NCBI RefSeq assembly: GCF_017357245.1
Contig: NZ_CP071612.1
Location: 1,243,001 to 1,307,000, forward strand
Direction of reading: 5' to 3'
Source: Rhizobium bangladeshense
GTDB lineage: Bacteria > Pseudomonadota > Alphaproteobacteria > Rhizobiales > Rhizobiaceae
DNA: 64,000 bases
The position numbers were made by a program, and so were the translations under genes. The notes beneath the pieces were generated by a model. That model did not search any database, was not told where the DNA came from, and worked only from the letters and a program-made list of their open reading frames with translations. Below, piece after piece: positions 1 through 8,487 of the stretch. The number at the start of each line of letters is the position of its first letter. Within the stretch, counting starts at the first letter, position 1.

Positions 1-431
1 CGGCGCTGACCGACTGGCTGCGTTCGATCGGTGACGGCACGACGCGCCTCGACCGCACCGAACCGACGCTGAACGAGGGCAGAAAGGGTGATCCGCGCGA
101 CACGACGACGCCGGACGCAATGCTCGACACGCTCGGAAATCTGACGCTCGGCTCGGTGCTCACCGAAGCCTCTTCGGACAGGCTGATCGCCTGGCTGGTG
201 GCAAGTTCAACAGGCAAGGAGCGGCTGCGGGCGGGCCTGCCTCAGGATTGGAAGGTCGGAGACAAGACCGGCACCGGTCCGAACGGCTCACTCGGCGACA
301 TCGCCGTGATCTGGCCGCCCGACCGCGGCCCGATCGTCGCGGCCGTCTATATCGCCGAGGCAACCGCGCCGGTGAAGGATCTCAATCCGATCTTTGCCGA
401 AGTCAGCAAGATGATCACCGAGATGGTGTGA
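1..431 (+). CDS. class A beta-lactamase, C-terminal part (cut by window edge)
   Basis: The reading frame is already open at base 3 and runs to the TGA at 429-431, so the 5' part lies outside the window. The visible 142 residues hold the omega-loop signature RTEPTLNE, with the general-base Glu and Asn of the ExxLN motif, and the KTGTG box (KTG triad) followed by GDIAVIWPP. These are diagnostic of serine class A beta-lactamases, periplasmic hydrolases of beta-lactam rings. The SxxK and SDN motifs would be upstream and cannot be checked. The internal ATG at 120 lies inside the domain and is not the start. Confidence 0.93.
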   Translation, partial: ALTDWLRSIGDGTTRLDRTEPTLNEGRKGDPRDTTTPDAMLDTLGNLTLGSVLTEASSDRLIAWLVASSTGKERLRAGLPQDWKVGDKTGTGPNGSLGDIAVIWPPDRGPIVAAVYIAEATAPVKDLNPIFAEVSKMITEMV

Positions 432-625
432 CGCAGGTAATGCGGAGGGCATGATCGACAGCTGTTCGGTTTGAGCCGGAGAAAGACCTTCCCTACAACT
501 ATCTCCCAAGTGACCACGCTGCAACTGTTGGCACGTTGAAGCCCACACCCATGGCCGCCCCCCTTGGACGCCTCGGCGTTCGTCACACCGACGACGTGTG
601 GGACAGCTGCGCGAAACGCTCCCGC

Positions 626-1090
626 TCAGACGGCGGCGATGTCATCCGTCGTTTCGCTGCCGTCAGTCTCGATGCCGGCCATCTCGCGCTTGATCTGCTC
701 TGCGATCTCCTTTTCGATTGCCGCGCGCTGGTCGGCAGGCATGGCGGCCAGATCGGCTTCGGTGAGATCGTGCTGCTCCAGGTAGCGGGCTCGGATATAC
801 TCCGCCGGCGTCATGTTGCCCCATTCGGAAAACTCGTCGATCAGGGACTGGTGCACCGCGCCCGCCGCTGCCTCCTTGTCCGAAGGTGCATCGATATAGG
901 GGCCTTCGGTGCTTTGAAGAGCCCAGACAGTGTTGGCGATCGACGGCGGCGTGCTGCTTGGTTCGAGACCGGGCCCGCCACTGCGGGCGGCTGTGGTGAA
1001 TTCCGTCGTCTGTTGTTTCTTGGATTTGGGCTGCTGATCGAAAAGGCCGCCGATCCCATAGTAATTGCGAATATTGCTACTGATTTCCAT
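626..1090 (-). CDS. hypothetical protein, 154 aa
   Basis: The ATG at 1090 is preceded by GGGGAG six bases upstream, so it is preferred to an upstream in-frame ATG at 1276 that overlaps the 3' end of the glucose dehydrogenase gene. The product is hydrophilic, with no signal peptide or membrane segment. Its C-terminal half is acidic and predicted helical (repeated Ala, Glu, Asp and Arg, about residues 90-150). I do not recognise a family. It lies immediately downstream of gcd on the same strand, 91 bases from the gcd stop, and could be cotranscribed. Confidence 0.7.
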   Translation of the reverse strand: MEISSNIRNYYGIGGLFDQQPKSKKQQTTEFTTAARSGGPGLEPSSTPPSIANTVWALQSTEGPYIDAPSDKEAAAGAVHQSLIDEFSEWGNMTPAEYIRARYLEQHDLTEADLAAMPADQRAAIEKEIAEQIKREMAGIETDGSETTDDIAAV

Positions 1091-1181
1091 AAAAATCTCC
1101 CCATAAAACGGGGAGACAATGGCGCGGCAACCCTGCCTAGAACTTGCGCCGGCTCTTCCACTCGAGAAAAGCAGCTTCCCA

Positions 1182-3521
1182 TCACGGCAGCGTGTAGGCG
1201 ATGACATAGTCGCCGGGCTTGGTGCCGACAGAGCCGTGGCCGCCGGCGACCATGACGACATATTGCTTGTTGTCATCGGTCGTATAGGTCATCGGCGTCG
1301 CCTGGCCGCCGGCCGGAAGCCGCGTCCGCCAGAGTTCGTGCCCGTTCGTCACGTCGTAGGCGCGCAGATAGTTGTCGACCGCCGCGCCGAGGAAGGCGAC
1401 TCCGCCCTTGGTCAGCATCGGGCCGCCGATGCCGGGCACGCCAAGCTTGAAGGGCAGCGGCAGCGGCGTCATATCGCGGACGGTGCCGTTCTTATGCATG
1501 TAGGCGATCTTGCCGGTGCGCAGGTCGACGCCTGTGACATAGCCCCATGGCGGCGCCTGGCAGGGGATCTGCAGAGGCCCGAGGAAGGGTCCCATGAAGA
1601 CGCCGTAGGGCGCGCCGTCATTGCGGTTGAGCCCCTGTTCGCTGCCCTTCTCGTCCTGGCCTCTCGGCGGAATATCGGCAGCCGGCACCAGGCGGGAAGT
1701 GAAGGCGAGATAGGTCGGCATGCCGAACATGATCTGCCGCTCCGGATCCACCGCCACCGAGCCCCAGTTGAAGGTGCCGAAATTGCCGGGATAGACGATC
1801 GTCCCTTCGAGCGACGGCGGCGTGTAGCGGCCTTCATAGCGATAGCGGTGGAAATCGATGCGGCAGAGGAGCTGGTCGAACAGCGACACGCCCCACATGT
1901 CCTTTTCCTTAAGCGGCTCGGGCGAGAAGGTGAGGTCGGAGATCGGCTGCGTCGGCGCGGTGTGGTCGCCAGAGACCGCTCCGCCGGGGGCCGGGATTTC
2001 CTTGATCGGGATGATCGGCTCGCCGCTGCGCCGGTCGAGCACATAGAGATCGCCCTGCTTCGTCGGGCCGACGAGGGCTGGAACCACAGTGCCGTCAGGC
2101 TTGGTAAGGTCGATGAGTGCGGGCTGCGCCGGGACGTCCATGTCCCAGAGATCGTGATGCACGGTCTGGCGCACCCAGCGCAGCTGGCCGGTGGCGATGT
2201 CAAGCGCGACGATCGAGGAGGAGAATTTCTCGACATTGTCGCTTCGGTTGATGCCGATCTGGTCCGGCACCTGATTGCCGAGCGGGATGTAGACCATGCC
2301 GAGCGACTCGTCGACGCTGAAGACCGACCAGCTGTTCGGCGAGTTGGTCGTGTAGGTCTGGCCCTCGGCGAGCGGTGTCGTCACATCAGGGTTGCCGGAA
2401 TCCCAGTTCCAGACCAGCGCGCCGGTCTTGATGTCGAAGGCGCGGATGACGCCGGATTGCTCCTCGGTGGAATAATTGTCGTTCACCGCCCCCCCGACGA
2501 TGATCTTGCCGGCCACCGCGACCGGCGGCGAGGTGGAATAATAATAGCCGGCCGGATTGAAGCGCATGCCGGTTTCCAGGTGCAGCACGCCCTGATCGGC
2601 AAAGCTGGTGCAGACCTTCCCGTCGGCCGCATCGAGCGCGATCAGCCTGGCGTCCGAGGTCGGCAGGTAGACACGCTCGGCGCAGGGCTGGCCGGCGGCG
2701 GCATCGGGATCGGCATAATAGGTGACGCCGCGGCAGGTCTGATGCTGACGGTTGGGATTCATGCCCGAGTTCGAGTCGTATTTCCATTTCTCCTTGCCGG
2801 TCTTGGCGTCGAGCGCGATCGCCCAGTTATGCGGCGTGCAGAGATAGAGCGTGTCCTTCACCTTGAGCGGCGTCACCTGATAGGTCGTCTCGCTGATATC
2901 CTCCGGCCGCTTGACGTCGCCGGTCTGATATCTCCAGGCTTCCTTCAGCGTCGAGACGTTCTCGGCGGTGATCTGGTCGAGCGGCGAATAGCGCTGGCCG
3001 AAGGGGGTGCGGCCATACTGGTGCCATTCTCCATCAGGCACGCTGCCGCCGACGGCCGGGCTGGCCGCGACCTGATCCTTCGGCAGTTCGCCGGCCAGAT
3101 CATGCGGGTCTGTTGTCATCGAATAGACGGCGACGAGGATGGCGAGAATGACGGGCACGGCGAGCGGCCAGGGATTGGCGCCGTAGGCGATGCCCGTCGG
3201 GCTGCGAAAGCCGAGCGGCCGGCGGATCCAGGGCGTCAGCAGCCAGAGGCCGAGAAGAATGATGACCTCGCCGCGCGGCCCTAGCTGCCACCAGTCGAAG
3301 CCGACCTCCCAGACCGCCCAGGCGAGTGCGGCGACGACGAGCACCGCATAGACCCAGAGCGCCGCCGCCTTGCGCATCAGCAGCAGCCCGGCAGTGACGA
3401 GAAACATCAGGCCGGCGAACAGATAGAAGACGCTGCCGCCGAGCGTCACGAGCCAGAGGCCGCCGCCGCCGAGCGCAAGCCCGATGATGATGAATAGGAT
3501 GAAAGTGACGATGATAGCCAT
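1182..3521 (-). CDS. gcd: membrane-bound PQQ-dependent glucose dehydrogenase
   Basis: The 779-residue product matches the usual 780-800 residues of quinoprotein glucose dehydrogenase. About five hydrophobic segments fill the first 135 residues. The rest is a PQQ beta-propeller facing the periplasm, with repeated W-containing blade motifs such as ALDAKTGKEKW and ALDIATGQLRW, and a CTPHNWAIALDA segment. The enzyme oxidises glucose to gluconolactone and passes electrons to ubiquinone; in soil bacteria this acidification solubilises phosphate. It needs PQQ supplied from elsewhere, and no pqq genes are in this window. AGGAA lies six bases before the ATG. A 47-residue membrane protein gene ends 12 bases upstream. 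Confidence 0.95.
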   Translation of the reverse strand: MAIIVTFILFIIIGLALGGGGLWLVTLGGSVFYLFAGLMFLVTAGLLLMRKAAALWVYAVLVVAALAWAVWEVGFDWWQLGPRGEVIILLGLWLLTPWIRRPLGFRSPTGIAYGANPWPLAVPVILAILVAVYSMTTDPHDLAGELPKDQVAASPAVGGSVPDGEWHQYGRTPFGQRYSPLDQITAENVSTLKEAWRYQTGDVKRPEDISETTYQVTPLKVKDTLYLCTPHNWAIALDAKTGKEKWKYDSNSGMNPNRQHQTCRGVTYYADPDAAAGQPCAERVYLPTSDARLIALDAADGKVCTSFADQGVLHLETGMRFNPAGYYYSTSPPVAVAGKIIVGGAVNDNYSTEEQSGVIRAFDIKTGALVWNWDSGNPDVTTPLAEGQTYTTNSPNSWSVFSVDESLGMVYIPLGNQVPDQIGINRSDNVEKFSSSIVALDIATGQLRWVRQTVHHDLWDMDVPAQPALIDLTKPDGTVVPALVGPTKQGDLYVLDRRSGEPIIPIKEIPAPGGAVSGDHTAPTQPISDLTFSPEPLKEKDMWGVSLFDQLLCRIDFHRYRYEGRYTPPSLEGTIVYPGNFGTFNWGSVAVDPERQIMFGMPTYLAFTSRLVPAADIPPRGQDEKGSEQGLNRNDGAPYGVFMGPFLGPLQIPCQAPPWGYVTGVDLRTGKIAYMHKNGTVRDMTPLPLPFKLGVPGIGGPMLTKGGVAFLGAAVDNYLRAYDVTNGHELWRTRLPAGGQATPMTYTTDDNKQYVVMVAGGHGSVGTKPGDYVIAYTLP

Positions 3522-3533
3522 GGCGGTTCCTAA

Positions 3534-3677
3534 TCACTGCTGGGATTGGTCAAGCGCGTGCGGGGATGGCTGTCCGGGGGTCGGCGGTTCGTCTGTGCCG
3601 ATGCCGGTGAAAAGCAGGAGAATGACGATCAAGACGATTGCGGCGCCAGCGGTGATCAGAAGGTTGTTCTTCTTCAT
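3534..3677 (-). CDS. small single-pass membrane protein, 47 aa, upstream of gcd
   Basis: The ATG at 3677 follows GAGGGA by seven bases, and the frame ends at a TGA at 3534, 12 bases before the gcd start. The product begins MKKNNLLITAG, continues into one hydrophobic segment (about residues 6-25, AAIVLIVILLLF) and ends in a short Pro- and Gln-rich tail. No family is recognised. The good ribosome-binding site and tight spacing suggest translation in one operon with gcd. A role in assembly or stability of the dehydrogenase is only a guess from position. Confidence 0.65.
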   Translation of the reverse strand: MKKNNLLITAGAAIVLIVILLLFTGIGTDEPPTPGQPSPHALDQSQQ

Positions 3678-3834
3678 AGGCAGATCCCTCGCAAGAGCGT
3701 TCTCAACCCCCGGTGCAGAAAATAGTTCCCATGTCGGAAATGTCAGTCCGTTATCGACTGAATTTTTCCTCCGATCGGCGGGTCCGATCCGGCCAATGCG
3801 GGGAGGCTACGCTTGCGATGCTGGCGACCCGCCC

Positions 3835-5340
3835 TTACGTGCCGCAGAAGGTCTGCAGCACCCGTTCTTCCGGCTTGGGCGGCTCCATATAGGCGGCGAA
3901 TTCCGGCTGATCCTTGTAAGGCTTCGAAAGCACCGAGAGCAGCGCCTCGAACAGCGAGAAATCGCCGTTCTCGACCGCGGCCTCGATCGCCTGTTCGACC
4001 CGGTGATTGCGGGGGATGAAGGCTGGGTTGACGCTGCGCATGGTGATGGCGCGTTCGGCGGGTGTCTGCGGATCACGCGATAGTCTCTCGCGCCACTGCG
4101 CGAGCCAGGGACGGCAGGCCTCCGGCTCGCGGAAGCTGTCGGCAAAGGCTGGTTCTGCGGCGTCGTTGCCAGCAAGATCGGACAGCCGCCGGAACGCCAG
4201 GGTAAAATCGGCGCCCTGCGCCTGCATCAGCGACAGCAGCGCCTGGACGAGGTCGAGATCGCCGTCTTCGTCTCCGGCAAGGCCGATCTTGTCTTGCATG
4301 CCGGCCAGCCACGCAGCCTGGAACCGCTCGCCATAGGCCCGGATCACCGCATTGGCCTTGTCGACCGCCTTGTCCGGCTCGGCGTCGATCAGCGGCAACA
4401 GCGTTTCGCCGAGCCGCGCGAGGTTCCACTGGCCGATGGCCGGCTGATTGGCATAGGCATAACGGCCATGTTGGTCGATCGACGAGAAGACGGTCGCCGG
4501 ATCATAGGCATCCATGAAGGCGCAGGGGCCGAAGTCGATCGTCTCGCCGGAAACCGTCATATTGTCCGTGTTCATCACGCCATGGATGAAGCCGACATGC
4601 AGCCAGCGGGCGATCAGCGCCGCCTGGCGCTCAGACACCGCCGAAAACAGCGCGAGATAGGGCTCCTCCGCCTGCTTCAGCGCGGGATAGTGCCGCTCGA
4701 TCACATAGTCGGCGAGCGCCCGCACGCCGTCTGTATCGCCCCTTGCCGCGAAATACTGGAACGTTCCGACCCGGATATGACTTGCGGCGACCCGGGTGAA
4801 GACCGCGCCCGGCAGCACCTCTTCGCGATAGACCGGCTCGCCCGTCGTCACGGCTGCCAGTGCCCGCGTGGCGGGAATGCCGAGCGCGAACATCGCCTCG
4901 CTGATGATATATTCTCTGAGCACCGGCCCGATGGCCGCCCGCCCGTCGCCGCGCCGTGAAAAAGGCGTCGGTCCCGCACCCTTCAGCTGGATATCGAAAC
5001 GCTGGCCGCCGCGGGCGACCACTTCGCCGAGCAGGATCGCCCGCCCGTCGCCGAGCTGCGGCGAGAAGCCGCCGAACTGATGCCCCGCATAGGCCATCGC
5101 CAGCGGTTCGGCCCCTTCGGGGACGAGATTGCCGGAAAAGATCGCCGCCCCGTCGCGGCGCAGCGCCTCGACGTCAAGCCCGAGCTCGGCGGCAAGCGGT
5201 TCGTTGAGCTTGATCAGCCAGGGTTCGGTCACCGGGGTCGGCGCTTGCGGCGCAAAGAAGCGCTCGGGCAAGCCGACATAGCTGTTGTCGAACGGAAAGG
5301 CCGCGCCGGACCTGATTTTCTGCGAGGTCGAGGTCATCAC
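3835..5340 (-). CDS. selO: SelO-type protein AMPylase (YdiU/UPF0061 family)
   Basis: The product is 501 residues, near the 480-500 usual for the family. Characteristic blocks are present: [11 protein letters not shown] at the N-terminus, [41 protein letters not shown]-like [23 protein letters not shown] and DFGPCAF. SelO is a pseudokinase-fold enzyme that binds ATP inverted and transfers AMP to protein Ser, Thr or Tyr, with a role in redox homeostasis (established for E. coli and mitochondrial SelO). Bacterial forms often lack selenocysteine; this one ends FCGT with an ordinary Cys. It appears to be a single-gene unit. Confidence 0.95.
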   Translation of the reverse strand: MMTSTSQKIRSGAAFPFDNSYVGLPERFFAPQAPTPVTEPWLIKLNEPLAAELGLDVEALRRDGAAIFSGNLVPEGAEPLAMAYAGHQFGGFSPQLGDGRAILLGEVVARGGQRFDIQLKGAGPTPFSRRGDGRAAIGPVLREYIISEAMFALGIPATRALAAVTTGEPVYREEVLPGAVFTRVAASHIRVGTFQYFAARGDTDGVRALADYVIERHYPALKQAEEPYLALFSAVSERQAALIARWLHVGFIHGVMNTDNMTVSGETIDFGPCAFMDAYDPATVFSSIDQHGRYAYANQPAIGQWNLARLGETLLPLIDAEPDKAVDKANAVIRAYGERFQAAWLAGMQDKIGLAGDEDGDLDLVQALLSLMQAQGADFTLAFRRLSDLAGNDAAEPAFADSFREPEACRPWLAQWRERLSRDPQTPAERAITMRSVNPAFIPRNHRVEQAIEAAVENGDFSLFEALLSVLSKPYKDQPEFAAYMEPPKPEERVLQTFCGT

Positions 5341-5445
5341 TCATAGGTAGGGCCGGGGTGGCCGCAGCGCAAGCCGCTCCCGTGAAGCCAGGTCTTCAGG
5401 CCCCGGGGCAAGCTTCCGTTCGTCAGGCGATGCCCGCCAGGACGA

Positions 5446-5728
5446 TCAAGCCGACGAAGGCTCAAAGTGGGGGCAAGCATCACGGTGGCGTAGGACAGTA
5501 AAAGCTGCCGCGACGATGATCACCGCGCCGAAAAGCAGTCCGATATCGCGAGTAGCCCTGAACGGCGATCATGACCGCGACTGCTGTTTCGAGCGCGCCG
5601 GCCACACGACGCCGCCACCTGGGGCAGTTCCAGTGAACGAAGCTGTCTTGCGCCGCGCGCGTCCCGGTGGAGTTGAACACGAGGCCTTCCCGCATAGGCG
5701 ATCGCTCGAGGAGGAGTGCCCCGCTCAT
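5446..5728 (-). pseudogene. DoxX-family membrane protein remnant, frameshifted
   Basis: On the minus strand, one frame reads FVHWNCPRW, then RRVAGALETAVAVMIAV. This fits the middle of DoxX-like proteins (consensus F.W..PRW...V.GALE.A.A). The match then continues in a different frame as DIGLLFGAVIIVAAAFTV followed by LRHRD, ending at the stop at 5446-5448. The sequence upstream of the first segment does not resemble a DoxX N-terminus. At least one frameshift and an N-terminal loss are therefore inferred. DoxX-like proteins are small membrane redox proteins often beside LysR or MarR regulators, as here. It could also be unrelated sequence with chance hydrophobicity. Confidence 0.5.
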
Positions 5729-6618
5729 GGTTCAATATAGGCGGCAAGTTCTTCAGGCGTTCCCTGCGGAAAGGCTGCTTTCAGATAGTCCAGAAACGCC
5801 GAGACCCGCGCGCTGAGTAGCCGCCGTGTCGGATAGAGTGCCCAAAGGCTGGTCTCAAACTCTTCCACTTCGCCCCAGCTGACTAACGTGCCGGCGGCCA
5901 GATCGGAGTTGGCCAGGGAGAGGGGTAGACGCGCTGCGCCCACACCGGCGCGAACGGCATCGCGAACCATGATCAACGACGAGAGGCTCAGAACCGGCTT
6001 GGTCGCCAGGCGCGACTTGCCCGCGGGCGTCGCGACCTCCCACGATTCGGCCTGCGTCATCGATCCCCGGATCACGGCAGGAACGGGCTCGCGGCCAACT
6101 GGACGCGGCAGGTTGGGGCTTGCCACCACGACCAACCTGTCACGCAGGAAAACGCGCCCGACGAGATTTTCATCCGACTGCGGATTCACGCGAATGACCA
6201 AGTCGTAGGCTTCTTCGATCATGTCGACGGCCCGGTCTTCCGTCGTGATCTCAAGCTGAATTTCGGGGTATTTCAGGACGAATCCCGCTGCGAGCTTTCC
6301 CAGCGCTGTCTGGGAAAACAGCAGCGGCGCACTAATCCGTAATCGTCCCCTGGGGCTATGCCCGCCCGAGGCGATCGCCTTCGCCGTTTCATCAAGCTCG
6401 GTCAGCAGCGCGCCAGTCCGTTCGAACAGAGCGCGCCCCTCCTCGGTGAGCTTCAGCGTGCGCGCACCTCGCTCGAACAGGCGCAGATCGAGATCTGCCT
6501 CCAGCTCCGCCACGCGTCGGGACAGCGTCGCCTTCGGACGGTTCGCCGCCCGTGCGGCCTTGCCGAATCCGCCATGGCGGGCGACGAGATTGAAATCGGC
6601 AAGCGCGAGCAGGTCCAT
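5725..6618 (-). CDS. LysR family transcriptional regulator
   Basis: The 297-residue product has an N-terminal winged helix-turn-helix (about residues 5-62, FNLVARHGGFGKAARAAN then ATLSRRVAELE) followed by a LysR substrate-binding domain beginning near GRLRISAP. A GTG three codons upstream (6627) is an alternative start. It is divergent from the NmrA-like oxidoreductase gene, with about 100 bases between start codons, the usual arrangement in which a LysR protein controls its neighbour and itself. The effector is unknown. Confidence 0.92.
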   Translation of the reverse strand: MDLLALADFNLVARHGGFGKAARAANRPKATLSRRVAELEADLDLRLFERGARTLKLTEEGRALFERTGALLTELDETAKAIASGGHSPRGRLRISAPLLFSQTALGKLAAGFVLKYPEIQLEITTEDRAVDMIEEAYDLVIRVNPQSDENLVGRVFLRDRLVVVASPNLPRPVGREPVPAVIRGSMTQAESWEVATPAGKSRLATKPVLSLSSLIMVRDAVRAGVGAARLPLSLANSDLAAGTLVSWGEVEEFETSLWALYPTRRLLSARVSAFLDYLKAAFPQGTPEELAAYIEP

Positions 6619-6721
6619 GTGTTCCACCGGCGAGACACTGCGTCCAAATACAGCGTCTATCGGGAATAATTTGGATCATTAATTTGGAGGGTGTCAACTG
6701 AAACCAACCGGAGTGACCCCC

Positions 6722-7591
6722 ATGACCATTCTCGTTACTGGCGCCACCGGCCGCGTCGGCCGCCATGTCGTCGACCAACTCGTCCACCGCGGCGCAAAGG
6801 CGCGCGTACTGACCCGCGACGCTTCACGGGCCAATGTTCCGGCCGGCGTCGAAGTCGTCCAGGGCGATCTGCTAGACATCGATGCGGTGCGCAGCGCCTT
6901 CAACGGCGTAAGCACGCTGTTCCTTCTCAACGCCGTCACTGGCGACGAATTCACCCAGGCGATCATCACGCTCAATATCGCCCGCGAAGCGGGGATCGAG
7001 CGGGTGGTCTATCTTTCTGTGTTCGAAGCCGATCGCGCGGTGAACGTGCCGCATTTCGCCGTGAAATTCGGCGCCGAGCGCATGCTCGTAGAGATGGGCT
7101 TCAGCGCCACCGTCCTGCGCCCAACCTACTTCATCGACAATGAGCTGATGATCAAGGACGTGATCCTGGGCCACGGCGTCTATCCGATGCCGATCGGCAG
7201 CAAGGGCATCGCCATGGTGGATGCCCGCGACATCGCCGAGGTCGCCGCGATCGAGCTGATCCGTCGCGATACCGCGCCCGGCAAGCTGCCGATCGAGACC
7301 ATCAACCTGGTCGGCCCCGACACGCTGGCGGGTACCGATGTGGCCAAGATCTGGTCGGACCTGCTGGGCCGCCCGATCATCTATGGTGGCGATGATCCAA
7401 GCGGGTTCGAGCGGAACGTGGCGAGCTTCATGCCGAAGTGGATGGCCTATGAAATGCGGCTGATGGCCGAGCGCTACCTCAGCGACGGCATGATCCCTGA
7501 AGCCGGCGACGTCCAGCGCCTGACCCAGATGCTGGGCCGCCCGCTGCACTCCTATCGCGACTTCGCGGCCGCGATTGCGACCGCCGCCTGA
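6722..7591 (+). CDS. NmrA-like NAD(P)-binding oxidoreductase
   Basis: The 289-residue product opens with the Rossmann motif TILVTGATGRVGRHV (GxxGxxG), followed by the NmrA pattern of an atypical SDR: VVQGDLLD, VVYLSVFEA, TVLRPTYFIDN. It lacks the classical YxxxK pair. The ATG at 6722 is chosen because GGAG lies nine bases upstream; a GTG at 6713 overlaps that site. Relatives are NAD(P)H:quinone reductases or redox-sensing proteins. It heads a two-gene operon divergent from the LysR gene, so LysR control is likely. Confidence 0.88.
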   Translation: MTILVTGATGRVGRHVVDQLVHRGAKARVLTRDASRANVPAGVEVVQGDLLDIDAVRSAFNGVSTLFLLNAVTGDEFTQAIITLNIAREAGIERVVYLSVFEADRAVNVPHFAVKFGAERMLVEMGFSATVLRPTYFIDNELMIKDVILGHGVYPMPIGSKGIAMVDARDIAEVAAIELIRRDTAPGKLPIETINLVGPDTLAGTDVAKIWSDLLGRPIIYGGDDPSGFERNVASFMPKWMAYEMRLMAERYLSDGMIPEAGDVQRLTQMLGRPLHSYRDFAAAIATAA

Positions 7592-7629
7592 AGGCCGGGC
7601 ACCCCGATCCGACGAGAAGGAGATCCATC

Positions 7630-8103
7630 ATGATCTATTCAACCGCCACCGTGCCGGTGAACCGCCCCGGCGAAATTGAGTTAACCCGTGAGCAGGTCTG
7701 GAAGGGCCTGGAACGAAAGGCGCGTGACGCGCGCCTGTTCCTGCCTGCCGGCCTCTGCACGCGCTGCGATGTGATGGAGGAGAGCGCAACCCATTTCGTG
7801 CGTGAAGCCACCATTGGCGGCGCTGATCTGCGCGAGATCATCACGCTTGAGCCGCAGCGCAAGGTCACCTTCTTCCAGGCGATCGGTCCGCGCGAAGGCG
7901 TCATCATCAATGAGCTGTTCGAGGACGAGGCCGGCCAGCTTCAGCTCAAATTCTACTGCTACCTGGGCCTGCGCGACAAGCAGGCGGGTGGTCCCGAGGA
8001 GCAGGCCGAGCAGGCGCAGTTCGACAGCGACAAGGGCTACAAGGCCGCCCTGCAGTCGACGCTCAAGCGCACGCGCGAGCTGCTCGCCGACGGCGCGCTC
8101 TGA
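7630..8103 (+). CDS. SRPBCC family protein (DUF1857/AtaL-like)
   Basis: The 157-residue product fits the AtaL-like/DUF1857 branch of the START-like SRPBCC fold, with the signature N-terminus VPVNRPGE.ELTREQVWKGLERKAR, followed by alternating strands and a long C-terminal helix (KAALQSTLKRTRELLADG). The fold makes a hydrophobic pocket, but no reaction is known for most members. AAGGAG lies ahead of the ATG and the gene follows the oxidoreductase by 38 bases, so the two are probably cotranscribed and may act on one substrate. Confidence 0.82.
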   Translation: MIYSTATVPVNRPGEIELTREQVWKGLERKARDARLFLPAGLCTRCDVMEESATHFVREATIGGADLREIITLEPQRKVTFFQAIGPREGVIINELFEDEAGQLQLKFYCYLGLRDKQAGGPEEQAEQAQFDSDKGYKAALQSTLKRTRELLADGAL

Positions 8104-8169
8104 GCCCGCGCCACGGTTCATCTCAAGCCACGGACAAGGAGATATTCCATCACCGATGTCTGGTCCCCA

Positions 8170-8194
8170 ATGCGGCAGCTTCGAGCTGCCGCAT
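8170..8194. terminator. hairpin downstream of the SRPBCC gene
   Basis: Two perfect 11-base arms (ATGCGGCAGCT and its complement) flank a TCG loop, 67 bases past the stop at 8103. No T-run follows, so it may be a mRNA-stabilising or factor-dependent terminator hairpin rather than a classical intrinsic terminator. The remainder of 8104-8487 shows no gene I can support. Confidence 0.5.
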
Positions 8195-8487
8195 CGCTGC
8201 GCCGATGAAGCCGGTGCGCCTGCGGTCCTTGCGGAAAGGTCATACTAATATCCTGCGCTCGATACTTCCTCTTGGCGGGCATGAAAGGCCCCGTCACGAA
8301 GATCGCCCCGATGCAAGTAATCGTGATCCGCCTTTACCTCTCGTCAAAGCTGCTTTGCCATAAAGGACATAGCGCCGCCATGATCAGGGGCGTATAGCAG
8401 ATCGTCTCCCTTGGCCATGCGCCATGTCATCCCCGCGGCCTTGCTGCTTCCTCTGCTCCGCCGCGCCACCGCGAGTGATACCGGACG

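Noticed and set aside
1119..3284. Long open frame opposite the glucose dehydrogenase
   Set aside because: It is rich in Arg, Asp, Gly and His typical of antisense frames in GC-rich DNA, has no family match and no ribosome-binding site, and the gcd frame on the other strand is certain.
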